Shown here: positions 35,051 to 44,587 of the stretch, one piece after another | Position numbering within the stretch: the stretch's first letter is position 1 | How the letters are laid out: each line of letters starts with the position of its first letter | Assembly: GCA_905221615.1 (NCBI GenBank) | Contig: CAJNDT010003446.1 | Coordinates: forward strand, 749,278-813,277 | From: Symbiodinium sp. CCMP2592 | Lineage: Eukaryota > Sar > Dinophyceae > Suessiales > Symbiodiniaceae | DNA: 64,000 bases | Direction of reading: 5' to 3' | Notes under the pieces: model-generated | Database searches by the model: none | What the model was told of the DNA's origin: nothing | Seen by the model: only the letters and a program-made list of their open reading frames with translations | Position numbers and translations under genes: made by a program

Positions 35051-35354
35051 AAACTCCTATGTTGTAGCAGTTCCCAGTTCAGGGTTTGGGTTTTTCTATT
35101 AGGGCCTTACCCCACACCTCATATTAGGATGATGGTTATTTTACGGGTAAGGTTATGGACGCTACCACAGTAGTCTCGCGAGGCTTCGCGACTGTTTAGG
35201 CGCTTTGAGTTTCGGGTTGTGGATTATTGTATTGGTTTTGGGAGGTGCTTTGTGTATTGTCGGATTGAAGGGTTGAATTGTTAGGCGGGTTGAGAAATGG
35301 TGTGAAAGTGTAGGGGGGAGTATAGGATGCGAGGTGTGGGGTTAGCTTCTTGCT
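35051..35354. other. Strand-asymmetric G/T-rich stretch, no gene
   Basis: Between the AT island and the next element cluster the plus strand is G/T-rich (GTTTCGGGTTGTGG, GTGAAAGTGTAGGGGGG). A CGCGAGGCTTCGCG palindrome sits at 35177-35190. No ORF of note. Confidence 0.45.
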
Positions 35355-35530
35355 TGCTATAGACCCCTTTAAAGGAACCTTATTCGAGTTATAATTATAG
35401 TATCGTATACACCCAAACTCTACTCTTATTTTTTACGCCCCTATACCACATCTTTACAACAGACCTTAGTGACCCCTTTATACGAACATATTCTAGTTAT
35501 AGCGGTAGTATACTATACCCCCAAACCCTA
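35355..35530. mobile_element. Two degraded family C fragments
   Basis: TATAGACCCCTTTAAAGG, ATTATAGTATCG, CACCCAAACTCTACTCTTA and ACGCCCCTATA form a first copy. ACCCCTTTATACG, GTTATAGCGGTAGTATACTA and CCCCCAAACCCTA form a second, partial one about 110 bp on. Confidence 0.5.
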
Positions 35531-35544
35531 CACCGTAGCTTCAG

Positions 35545-35616
35545 GCGGAGCTCCTGATCCTTCACAAGCCGAAGGAGGCCAGCGACATGATCAAGGGCGG
35601 CGTGGCCAGGAGCTGA
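35545..35616 (+). CDS. Possible terminal exon, unknown gene
   Basis: After TAGCTTCAG the frame reads Ala-Glu-Leu-Leu-Ile-Leu-His-Lys-Pro-Lys-Glu-Ala-Ser-Asp-Met-Ile-Lys-Gly-Gly-Val-Ala-Arg-Ser-stop with coding-like codon choice. It is wedged between family C fragments (35355-35530) and another at 35742. Too short to identify. Confidence 0.3.
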   Translation, partial: AELLILHKPKEASDMIKGGVARS

Positions 35617-35741
35617 GACAAATCTCCGGGGCGCCTAATACTAGGGGCCTTCAATAATTGGGTTCCTTTAAGGATTCCTTTTAAAGCGTGACTTTCAGTT
35701 CACTGCCGAATTGGATGGGATTCTGATTCTATGCTAATAAT

Positions 35742-35805
35742 ATAGGGGCCTAAGTAATTACCAATACTATTTTGGGGGTTCCTTATATAAACTATAGTAA
35801 AATGG
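35742..35805. mobile_element. Left half of a family C element
   Basis: ATAGGGGCCTAAGTAATTAC, CAATACTATTTTGGGGG and TTCCTTATATAAACTATAG match the left half of family C and then stop at AAAATGGCTT, where exon-like sequence starts. Confidence 0.65.
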
Positions 35806-35935
35806 CTTCAAGCTCCAGAGGGAGAGAAGGAAACATGCTCTGGCTGAGATTGTGAGCGTGATGTTTGAGCATGACGACGCTGCGGACAGCCCGCTCTTCG
35901 AGCACCTGGGCATGCCAAAGGACCATGGGAGGGCA
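35806..35935 (+). CDS. Possible exon, unknown gene
   Basis: Directly after the truncated family C element the plus frame reads Lys-Leu-Gln-Arg-Glu-Arg-Arg-Lys-His-Ala-Leu-Ala-Glu-Ile-Val-Ser-Val-Met-Phe-Glu-..., followed by acidic and Pro/Gly residues (AADSPLFEHLGMPKDHG). Codon use is coding-like and the Lys/Arg/Glu-rich start suggests a helix. The right border is unclear. Unidentified. Confidence 0.35.
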
Positions 35936-38001
35936 GGAAATGGTCACAGATGTACGAAAACCCGAGGCCGCTGCTCCGCCACCTCAGCAACAGATCGTTT
36001 CGAGCATGCGTCTTCTCGGAAGTCCCTGGACAGGAGGGCCCGGAAATGGAAGCGCTGGGCTCCTGGCAGCTGCCTCACTACGTGAACCTCCTGGACAACC
36101 TCCAGGAGCCCTGAGTTCTAAGTTTGTGTTGCATAGCACCCTGCTTTCAGGCCTATGGGATCACGATGGACCCACAACCCTAAACCCTAAACCGTACCCA
36201 CAGCCACAGCCCCTTAGTATATCACAGGGCGAAGCAGAGTCTCGGTCGGGAGATGTCAGAAGTTCAGCAGTCAGCCTGAGGCCTCGCAACGAGCCTTTGG
36301 GACAAGCACTAGGAATGAAGACGAATGCAACCACTCCATTTGCAAGAGGTTGTTCGCACATTTATCCCAAGTGTTTCTAGACTAGACTCACTAGACGTCA
36401 TCGAGATCCGATGCTGGACGAAAGCCTGTCTTGTGCCATGCCGCTGCCTGTGATCGCTTCCCTGGAGGACGTGCTGAAAGGTGCAACCTACCAGTACGAG
36501 GGTTCTGTACCAGTGCCGGCCTCGGTAATTGGCCTTTCGGGGCTTAATTCCATAATGGTAGTATAAATGATCCCAAAAACCCTAAGCTCGAAAGCACCGA
36601 AACCCTTAAGGGGCTTCACGAGCTTGGGGTCGACCCTTCGGGGGCTTTGGGCGCCTGCTCTGCTTCCCATGAGACCTCAACGCAGGACCCCTGCGGAGGT
36701 TAGGGTCTATCAGGCTTTACCGCTGTTTAGTCCAGAAAAACTAAGACGGCCGTGACACCAGTATTTGTACTGTGGGTCCATGCAATGGCCAATGAGCTTC
36801 GATGCAAGGACAGGTCGAGGCCCACCGTTCTTGCGATCCCAGGTGAAGACTCAGTTCAGCACCGGTGGCCTTTACTCGTACAGTGAAGTGCTTTAACATA
36901 GCTGATGTGGTTGACTTGAAGATCCATATAGAGGTCATTCTGTAAGATATGATGGGCTGTTGGGCCTGGGACGTGTGAGGTGGAGGCCCGAAGACAGAAG
37001 CCCTGCCCTGCAGAGTCCGAAAGTGAGAGTGTCCTTAGGCATAAGATCTCCTCGTTGGCCCGGATTCCCTTGGGTGCAGGTCTGATAGGAACTTGCAACT
37101 GAATTATCATAACAGGGGTCCATCTATAGTAAACAGTAGGGATGGATCGATTTGGGCACCCGTATCAGGAAGTCCCTGCTGCATCAGGGCTCTCTGCCAT
37201 GCCAACAGAGCGGGGTTCGCTTGCACTCCTGCCCCTGAAATCTGGTGACCGTCCCGGCCTAAGCTAACTTCCAAACACGTAGACGACTCGAGATTTCCAA
37301 ACCCAAGCTTTTTCGAGCCTTGTCCATGCTCGATCTTGGCACACTTCCCGAAGCCATGCTTGTATCCACCTACAGCTTCGACCCTAAAGCCAGAAGCCGC
37401 ATGCACTCTTGTCCTAGGTTCGTCCTATATAGTCAGGCGGGCGGCAACAGAGCCCTTGAACCTCAGCCTACTCCCTCTACGGATGTAAAGGAGCTCTCAG
37501 AGAACAACCTCCCAGGTGCCACCCTGCACTGAGAACATCAAGTACCTAGTCATGGGCCAGGTGAAGAGATTCGATTGCGAGGGTTCTAGCGGGGTTCGAT
37601 TGCATCTGGTTCTATGCGGGCTGTTTTGTGGAGATAGTTGCAGATCTGCTGCCCTAGGCTCTATGACGAAACCTGCATGTGCCAGTGGTAAGACGGCGCC
37701 ATCTTGGTGGAAGTAGCGGAAACTACCGGATCTCATGGACGTGTTCAGGGTCATGATTACTAATCAATTCCATGAGCAATCTAGCTCTTGTTTCCTTTGC
37801 CGTTGTCACTATTATGTGTCTTGCACTCGCAGAAATCAACTCTGCTCGTGGAAGCCCTTAGGCTGTTGCAGGATTGAGGCAGCAGTAGATCCTTAACTTA
37901 TTCGTTGAGAGCAGAGCCTTTGAGTGACGAAGGACAATGCTGCAATCTTTCAGCTCATCAAGCTTCTAGCTGCGCTCGTGCTGGGAGTTTTGTCCATCGC
38001 C
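35936..38001. other. No supported gene
   Basis: Mostly short overlapping ORFs without domains. A short coding-like stretch at 36445-36510 (VIASLEDVLKGATYQYEG) may be an exon remnant. Some CCCTAAACCC words at 36178. Confidence 0.4.
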
Positions 38002-38322
38002 ATGGCCAGCAGCATCGGCGAGCTCGTGATCGTGGCTCACAAGTTCCTCACTGCTCCGCAGGCGAGCCCACAGAGCTTCTGCAATGTGATCAAGCTGGGC
38101 ACCTTCTGCCGAACAGTGGTTTGGCCATGTCTGCCGCCCCTTCTCATGTACCAGTACATCCGTGGTAAGGACGACGACATGTACGCCATCGATGTCCTCT
38201 ACGCCAAGTCTGGCTCCAAGGAACCCAAAGCCTTCTTCGACGCGTCCCGCTTGAAGGGATCCAGCCACTGGCGCATGCAGCAGGACCTGGAGTCGATCCG
38301 GGCGGCCGCCAATGCTGAGTAG
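38002..38322 (+). CDS. Small 106-residue membrane-associated protein, copy 1 of 3
   Basis: ATG at 38002 in a GCCATGG context, stop TAG. All three copies begin at this ATG; the 26 open codons before it in this copy start from GTG and are not shared. The protein has a short N-terminal helix (SIGELVIVAHKFL), three Cys residues (27, 36, 43), a moderately hydrophobic segment at about 33-53 (FCRTVVWPCLPPLLMYQYI) and a charged C-terminal half with KEPKAFFDASRLKG. It resembles small organellar membrane-complex subunits in size and layout, but I recognise no family. Codon use is strongly GC3-biased, so it is very likely a real, well-expressed gene. The single change from copy 2 that I see is AAT/AAC three codons from the end. 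Confidence 0.75.
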   Translation: MASSIGELVIVAHKFLTAPQASPQSFCNVIKLGTFCRTVVWPCLPPLLMYQYIRGKDDDMYAIDVLYAKSGSKEPKAFFDASRLKGSSHWRMQQDLESIRAAANAE

Positions 38323-38644
38323 ACAGATACTGTGCACAGCAGTCTTTGATTTCTGATAGTAAACGAAAAGGGAGTCTTGCCACATCTTGCCACCACGCGT
38401 TCTGAGCGGCAAAATGTTCTCGTGCATGTGTTTGCCGGGCTTTATCGAGAGCTTCATTCTGGGGCGGTTAGGAAACTCAGGCATGCGGGGTGCGGGTAAC
38501 GATTGCGATTTTCATTTGTGCTTGAGGTGAAAAACTCTACTGAGCATTGTGCTCTTGCAGTGAAACAGCTATCCCTGCTTTTATACGTCTGCCAGTCGGG
38601 CTCCTATGGTTGTGCGAACACCAAGTCTGCGCTGAGACGTCGCC

Positions 38645-38965
38645 ATGGCCAGCAGCATCGGCGAGCTCGTGATCGTGGCTCACAAGTTCCTCACTGCTCC
38701 GCAGGCGAGCCCACAGAGCTTCTGCAATGTGATCAAGCTGGGCACCTTCTGCCGAACAGTGGTTTGGCCATGTCTGCCGCCCCTTCTCATGTACCAGTAC
38801 ATCCGTGGTAAGGACGACGACATGTACGCCATCGATGTCCTCTACGCCAAGTCTGGCTCCAAGGAACCCAAAGCCTTCTTCGACGCGTCCCGCTTGAAGG
38901 GATCCAGCCACTGGCGCATGCAGCAGGACCTGGAGTCGATCCGGGCGGCCGCCAACGCTGAGTAG
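38645..38965 (+). CDS. Small 106-residue membrane-associated protein, copy 2 of 3
   Basis: Encodes the same protein as the 38002 copy, residue for residue. Upstream sequence (CTGCGCTGAGACGTCGCC) is unrelated to that of the other copies except for the last few bases before ATG, and the 3' flank diverges directly after the TAG. The 322-bp spacer before it shows no similarity to the next spacer. Possible trans-splice acceptors are CTGAG just upstream or CTTGCAG near 38562. Likely expressed as its own spliced-leader mRNA. Confidence 0.75.
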   Translation: MASSIGELVIVAHKFLTAPQASPQSFCNVIKLGTFCRTVVWPCLPPLLMYQYIRGKDDDMYAIDVLYAKSGSKEPKAFFDASRLKGSSHWRMQQDLESIRAAANAE

Positions 38966-39259
38966 GCAGTAGACATCTCAGGCTGCATGAAGCAGGCCGA
39001 ACTCGACTCGGTTTTGGTATCCCGTGCGAAATGATCGGGACAACCTGGTGCAGCAAGAAAGGAGACATGCAGAGAGATTGCCATAGATGATGCCATGTAA
39101 TCGCCAACCGTAGCTCTTCATACATGCTTGACATTCTTGTCGGTTCGCCCGTCTGCCTGCATCTTGTATGTTCTGCCGTGTGCATATGTCAGGGCTCGAA
39201 AGCAGAGCACATCCAGAGTGGACCCCCGGCCAGTGCGGGCCACCAAGACTTAGATAGCC

Positions 39260-39580
39260 ATGGCCAGCAGCATCGGCGAGCTCGTGATCGTGGCTCACAA
39301 GTTCCTCACTGCTCCGCAGGCGAGCCCACAGAGCTTCTGCAATGTGATCAAGCTGGGCACCTTCTGCCGAACAGTGGTTTGGCCATGTCTGCCGCCCCTT
39401 CTCATGTACCAGTACATCCGTGGTAAGGACGACGACATGTACGCCATCGATGTCCTCTACGCCAAGTCTGGCTCCAAGGAACCCAAAGCCTTCTTCGACG
39501 CGTCCCGCTTGAAGGGATCCAGCCACTGGCGCATGCAGCAGGACCTGGAGTCGATCCGGGCGGCCGCCAATGCAGAGTGA
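39260..39580 (+). CDS. Small 106-residue membrane-associated protein, copy 3 of 3
   Basis: Same protein again; nucleotide differences are confined to the last codons (AATGCAGAGTGA instead of AATGCTGAGTAG), so even the stop codon differs while the preceding roughly 310 bp are identical. ATG is preceded by CTTAGATAGCC, giving an AG two bases before ATG. Flanks are unrelated to copies 1 and 2. Spacing between starts is 643 and 615 bp. It may be the original or a duplicate; order cannot be told from the sequence. Confidence 0.75.
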   Translation: MASSIGELVIVAHKFLTAPQASPQSFCNVIKLGTFCRTVVWPCLPPLLMYQYIRGKDDDMYAIDVLYAKSGSKEPKAFFDASRLKGSSHWRMQQDLESIRAAANAE

Positions 39581-39951
39581 CCTGCCAGGGCTGGCAGCAC
39601 GCCCTTAGGCCCCAGACCGTGGCAAGCTTCATGACCAGAACTTTTTTAAAGTCGCACCTGGAGCAAGTCCAGTGTTTCGAAAGTCTGGATTGAGGCGCCG
39701 TGGGCTCGAGATGCAACTCTTGCGAGCCCGTCCATGGCGAAGCTACGAACTAGGTTCAAAAGCACGCATGCCGCATACGGGATTCGAGTGGGCGTATTCG
39801 CAGTAGACACTAGGCATTGCAAGTGTTTCGTCTTCTGATGATTGTCAAGGTCAGAGTTGTTTACGTGTAATTAGCGGTTCTGAAGTATTGCCATCCGTCG
39901 TGTTATCATCAAAAGCCTGGTGTTGTCGACACCCACTGTCATAAGTAACAT

Positions 39952-40053
39952 GGGAGTTTCCGAAAATAGGGGACCCAAATACAGTACCCTAAGTAGTAGG
40001 ATCCTTTTTATCAGGACCCCAAAATAAGAACCCCTTGTGTTTCGGAAAATCCC
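39952..40053. mobile_element. MITE-like element, family A, with ACAT target duplication
   Basis: Left end GGGAGTTTCCGAAAATAGGG, right end TGTGTTTCGGAAAATCCC. ACAT lies on both outer sides (39948-39951 and 40054-40057), a clean 4-bp target-site duplication. About 102 bp, no ORF. Confidence 0.8.
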
Positions 40054-40140
40054 ACATTTTTCTGTCATGATCATGCTGAGTACACTCCCCTCCACCTTCA
40101 AGTGGCATCGTTGAGCCCGAAGCGATTCCCGTAGAGCAGG

Positions 40141-40215
40141 TACTTGGAGGTTCAGGGGTAGCTACAGGTGGGGTTATATGTCCTGTAACATGGGTTATAT
40201 CTATGAGAACCTGTG
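40141..40215. mobile_element. Family F related single arm
   Basis: TACTTGGAGGTTCAGGGGTA then GGGGTTATATGTCC and ATGGGTTATATCTATGAG resemble the arm and centre of the 14299-14414 hairpin, without the matching second arm. Confidence 0.45.
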
Positions 40216-40609
40216 AAGTTTCGATTCTATATACACCAGCTTCCGAATGCCCATAGTGTAGCTGCTGACGGGGGCAATCCAGGGTCCGTCAACCCTAAGC
40301 CCGCAGCTCGAAACCCAAAGCCCCTACACACCGCCGCCAGAATCTCAACCCTACACCTTATGCTAGAATCGAGTCGACTAGATGGCAAAATAGAGGAGAA
40401 TAGGATAGATAGACCAGTTAGATCATGCATAGTACACCGGATCAGTACAACACACCAGGCCATGAAGCCATAAAGGCTTAGATCTCCCTCTGTTTTTGGC
40501 GCCAGGCTTTGAAAGTCAGCCCACTTCAGACGGCGAAGCTGAAAGACGTCCTCCAGTGCCTGGCTGGGGGCTACAAGAAGCGTAGCCCGGCCGTGGGTTT
40601 TGGGGTTAA

Positions 40610-40720
40610 AAAGCCAAGATCCCTTAGTTAAGGGATATTCATTAAATCATATTAGGATCCTACTATAATTTACGGACTATTCCTGAATTAAAGGGATATT
40701 GCAGTCTCTGGGATATGGGG
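40610..40720. mobile_element. Family I related element, degraded
   Basis: CCCTTAGTTAAGGGATATTC, TTAAATCATATTAGGATCC and GAATTAAAGGGATATTGCAG then TCTCTGGGAT share order and words with 31019-31138, but the outer arms are poorly kept. Confidence 0.5.
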
Positions 40721-41437
40721 TTTTGAACAGTTACCAGAACACTTCTTCGGGTGCCTCATTGTACGTTTGGTAAAATGTACCCCGCAACCATGTTCTACTG
40801 GTGATGGCCCGTGTGCTAGGCTGTGGAGTTTCTAGAGGGCGGCTGTTCGGGATGAAGTGACCATAGCGACTCTGATGACGACTTGTCGCAGCCGCACGTA
40901 AGTGCCGATCACTGAACCCGATGTCGACAGCCCTTCCGAGCGAACAGTTCTACATGCGGTGAACATTGGTTACCCTAGGTCCAGGTGGAGGCCTATGCCA
41001 GGGCTTTTGTGGCAAGCCTTAAACCCAAGAAGCCCCGAAGAAGCTCATGTTCTTTCCTGTGTGAGCCTGTGGGAGGACCCTGGGTTGAATGCGGGAAACC
41101 CGGGGTTAGATCCCCTTCAAGAGCAAGGCAGCCCTATGCCAAATGGGCCCGGCATGTGCCGCGACATCACCAAGAACAGCCTCAAGGTGCACCCGAGTGT
41201 TTCTTCTCATGCTGTTGGGTGGCCGATGAGGATCTCAGCTGTAGGCAGCGGGCTTTTCAGGAGCAGTGCATTGTCTACAGGGCGTGGCTTCGGCGATCAT
41301 CCTGGCCTAGCCTATTTTCTTGGCACGCTCAGTGTATTTGTCCTCAGCGCGTAGCCACTAGCGTGACCTGCGCCAGAACTCCAAAGAAACTGGCAGTTTG
41401 AGATATGCCCGGCCCTACACCCTAAACCCTACTCCTG
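40721..41437. other. No supported gene
   Basis: Two overlapping ORFs (40902-41354 and 40985-41401, plus strand) span this region. The second has a Trp/Cys-rich C-terminal part but no domain and no clear codon bias. Status unresolved; I do not call it. Confidence 0.35.
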
Positions 41438-41463
41438 GTTTGGCCGAGTGCGAGCGCCGAAAC
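41438..41463. repeat. Dispersed GAGCGCCGAAAC repeat, copy 3
   Basis: TGGTTTGGCCGAGTGCGAGC then GCCGAAACC, preceded by CCCTAAACCC and leading directly into the 40-bp tandem repeat. Confidence 0.65.
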
Positions 41464-41797
41464 CCTCAAAGCCCAGACATTAGAAAGGAGCTCGAAAAAA
41501 ACCTTCAAAGCCCAGACATTAGAAAAGAGCTCGAAAAAACTCTCAAAGCACAGACCTTAGAAAGGAGCTCAAGAAGAAACCCTCAAAGCCCAGACTTTAG
41601 AAAGGAGCTCAAAAAGAAAGGCCTCAAAGCCCAGACGTTAGAAAGGAGCTCAGAAAGAAACCCTCAAAGCCCAGACCTTAGAAAGGAGCTCAAAAAGAAA
41701 GGCTTCGAAGCCCAGACATTAGGAATCATCTCAAAAAGAAACCCTCAAAGCCCAGACTTTAGAAAGGAGTTCAAAAAAGAAACCCTCAAAGCCCAAC
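41462..41797 (+). repeat. About 40-bp tandem repeat, eight to nine units
   Basis: Units begin with CCCTCAAAGCCCAGAC at about 41462, 41504, 41541, 41580, 41621, 41660, 41701, 41741 and 41782 and continue TTAGAAAGGAGCTCAAAAAG. The plus frame from 41398 stays open for 190 codons and reads repeats of N-P-Q-S-P-D-I-R-K-E-L alternating with L-K-A-Q-T-L-E-R-S-S as the unit length slips between frames. Because the frame changes from unit to unit I treat it as a minisatellite rather than a protein repeat. Confidence 0.8.
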
Positions 41798-41974
41798 CCG
41801 CCCTGCTGGAACCGGCCCTTGCCGAGGTGAAGCCAGGACACCACAGCGCAGCGACCTGCCAGGCGCCGGCATCCGGATTTTTTTTGCTGCACTGGGGGCT
41901 AGGAAAGCTCTTGGGGTGTTGTTGTGCTTGCCTTTGTAAAATAGATAAATGCATATTTGTGTCTTTTTAAATAG

Positions 41975-42540
41975 GTAGGTGCGTATTCTACAAAATAATG
42001 TCGAGTATGCCTTCTTGTGCTTGTCTAGTTGGCCTGCTATCAGAGTTATTTCTTGTTCACAGTCAGGACGGGGGTGGTGTAATCACACCAGTGTGATCGC
42101 CATTTGTCGGGTCATTGCTATGTTTTCTTGTCGCCACTAGATGCGTATTGTGACTATTGCTTTGCCAGCTGCTGTTGTCAGTCTTGCCAGTCATGATGTT
42201 GCAGCGTAGCGCCATCCCATCCGGCTAGTTTCGACTATGCTCGAATATTCCCACAAGAACCGTTTGGATTTGGAACTTGCGGTCATGTGGGGTTGCACAG
42301 CTAGCATGCCGGCGCCTTCGCTTCATTGGCTGACGGTTGTGGTCTAAGTGCTAAACCCCGGCAAACTAAGCCTTCGAGCCTAAACTTCGGAGTGCAAAGG
42401 CCGAGGATGGGCTTGTGTGAGGGTGAAAGACGTGGAAAGCGGATATCGCATCACAGTGGTTGTGGATTACGATGGTGTTTATGCCTATTCCTACTACAAA
42501 CCATCATCACAAATATGAGCCTTCTTTCTATCTACTACTA
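41975..42540. other. No supported gene
   Basis: I see no exon-like, repeated or structured sequence here apart from short ORFs. Confidence 0.45.
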
Positions 42541-42575
42541 TTGCTACTGCTCCTACTCAGGCTGCTGCTGCTGCT

Positions 42576-42576
42576 C

Positions 42577-42636
<60 letters not shown>
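42576..42636. repeat. (CTA)n microsatellite
   Basis: About 20 CTA units following a short CTG run. ORFs over it are poly-Tyr, poly-Leu or poly-Thr artefacts. Confidence 0.9.
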
Positions 42637-42832
42637 GCACGAATAGTAAAATGATAGCAATCTTATCGTAATAGTAGATATAATAACACTAATCATGGGA
42701 AAAAACAATAGAAATGCGAATATAATTCGCGGAAGTAATCACCAGAATAGTACTAAGAATAGCAACGTCCCTTGTACTGGGTTCCTGACTAGTACCCTTT
42801 TGCCCTTGTTCTTTTAGGGTACCGTCCTTTTT

Positions 42833-43148
42833 AGGGTCCCGTTATAAAAGCCGAATAGTAGGAAAAGGGTACCCTTATTAAAAAAGGGGCTACTCAGGAA
42901 CCTACGGTTGATATAAATCCTGCATTACCCAGAATTACGAATATACCCGAATTCCCATAGTTTAGGGTCCTTAAGGTAATGCAGGATTTATATCATCAAC
43001 CGTAGTGCATATTGGTGCCATATTATAACAGGGACCCAACAAGGGACCCTAATTTTGCCAACCACCCATATGCACTAGGTTCCTGAGTAGCCCCTTTTTA
43101 ATAAGGGTACTTTTTTTCCTACTATTCGGCTTTTGATAACGGGACCCT
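42833..43148. mobile_element. Nested inverted-repeat element, family J composite
   Basis: Outer arms of about 71 bp (42833-42903 and 43077-43148) begin AGGGTCCCGTTATAAAAGCC and end CTACTCAGGAACCT, with the reverse complement on the right. Inner arms of about 29 bp (42904-42932 and 42975-43005) read ACGGTTGATATAAATCCTGC ATTACC. A family B right end (GACCCAACAAGGGACC.. CCAACCACCC) is lodged in the right half at 43030-43068. The structure looks like elements inserted into elements. Confidence 0.7.
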
Positions 43149-43173
43149 AGTTTTGACAACCACCCGTATGATT

Positions 43174-43233
43174 CCTAGGTATATACCCTTCATATAGCTA
43201 TTAAATTCTCATTATATAGCCCATTATAGGGTA
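43174..43233 (+). mobile_element. MITE-like element, family K
   Basis: CCTAGGTATATACCCTTCAT, AGCTATTAAATTCTC and ATTATATAGCCCATTATAGG match the minus-strand copy at 9347-9402. The terminal ATATAGCCCATTATAGGG recurs alone at 43472-43490. Confidence 0.65.
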
Positions 43234-43271
43234 GGGGTCCCAAATAAGGGTGCCTCCTTTCCCCTTTGATA

Positions 43272-43524
43272 GTGCGTATGATTCCTTCTTTCAAGGCCGC
43301 CTCTTAATATGCACTAGATTCCTGAGTAGTCCCTATTTAAAATGGTTCCCATATGGGTTTCGGGGGTTAGGATCAAATACGAACAAGTGTACCCTGATTA
43401 TAATAAAGAGGCTATTCAGGAGCCTGGTGCATATGATTCCTTCTTCAAGGCCGCCTGGATACACATTATATTATATAGCCCATTATAGGGTGGGGGTTTC
43501 ATTCCTTCTTTCAAGGCCGCCTGG
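43272..43524 (+). repeat. Triplicated splice-acceptor-like segment
   Basis: ATTCCTTCTTTCAAGGCCGC occurs at about 43280-43300, 43439-43456 (one T shorter) and 43501-43520. A family J element and a family K end separate the copies. It looks like a polypyrimidine tract, AAG and exon start duplicated in step with element insertion. Confidence 0.7.
43307..43433. mobile_element. MITE-like element, family J
   Basis: Left end ATGCACTAGATTCCTGAGTA GTCCC, right end GGCTATTCAGGAGCCTGGTG CAT, an imperfect inverted repeat of about 25 bp. Related termini flank the nested element at 42833-43148. Confidence 0.65.
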
Positions 43525-43590
43525 AGGAACGAGACCTGGTACCGCTTGGCCGACTGCTGGGACTCTCAGATGACAGATCCTCGGCCTGGA
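43516..43590 (+). CDS. Possible exon, unknown gene
   Basis: Following TTCTTTCAAG, the frame reads Ala-Ala-Trp-Arg-Asn-Glu-Thr-Trp-Tyr-Arg-Leu-Ala-Asp-Cys-Trp-Asp-Ser-Gln-Met-Thr-Asp-Pro-Arg-Pro with GC3-biased codons. Three Trp residues and a Cys in 25 residues suggest a folded domain, but I cannot name it. The exon start is the sequence that is triplicated upstream. The right border is unclear. Confidence 0.35.
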
Positions 43591-43599
43591 GACCGGCCG

Positions 43600-43678
43600 A
43601 ATTCCAAAAAGTACATATACTATGTAGTAGAGACTATGTATAGCATATGGTATAGAGTATAACCATACGTCTACATAT

Positions 43679-43714
<36 letters not shown>

Positions 43715-44587
43715 TATGATGATTTGTGAATATATAGTGTATAGTCTATGTTGTGTGGTGTAGAGTATCCGTAAGGTGTTAGGTCTTTTTGCGCTTCAGG
43801 GCCAGGGCGTTTGCTTCTTTCAGAACAGAGAAAGGTTTCTATGAGGGGCTTGTACATGATTTTCGCTAAGGCCTTTTGTAAGGTTTGCTATGCATGCATC
43901 GTTTGCATTGGTAAACAAGGTTTTATAGAGGAGATCTATAGGGTGTTCTAGATGTACGGCGCACGGGCGATACAGACTTTTCTTTGAGAGTTTCGATAAG
44001 GTTTGCGATACGGGTGCTTGCAAGGGGTAGCTAACATTTTTTGTGATGCAAATTGAGGCTTTCTGTAAGGCTTTTTGAAGTCATGGCAAAAAGTGGGGGG
44101 CCCTTAAAGGAACCTTAAAGCCTCAACCCTAACATAGCAGTACTCAGCCATGAGGGAGGCAAAGAAAACATAGCAGCCCCTTTTGGGAGCCCGAGTCCTG
44201 AGGGTGAGGAGAAGGCGATCTGCTCCAAGTCTCCCATCAACCTGGTTCCAGAGATGGCTGGCTCTACGGAAGGAGGCGGAGGGGTCCCGGGGTCCTGAGG
44301 CCTGCATTGATTACTCAGTCTTTTTGTAAGTTTTGTTTCGTTTAGTTCCCTGAGAGGCTCGCTGACCTTCAACATGGCCCCAGCAACTTGGCATCCGCCA
44401 TCCAGCACCCTTTGCCTGCCAGCACGTTCAGGGATTTCATGCCGTCTTGACTAGTGGTGATTTTGAAGGGCTACGGGTTTATAGTTCCAGGGATCTCGGT
44501 ACTCTATTCCGGGCACTTTCTTTGGTACAAGCCGTCCGGCTGAGGGAAGCGACTGGGAGCTTGGCGTAAACAAGCGCTCAAACAAAA
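43600..44587. other. CA/TA microsatellite and no supported gene
   Basis: A (CA)n/(TA)n tract lies at 43677-43715. The rest has short ORFs on both strands without recognisable features. Confidence 0.45.

Noticed and set aside
41398..41970. 190-codon repeat protein
   Set aside because: The unit length is not a constant multiple of three, so the frame alternates between peptides; a minisatellite explains it better.
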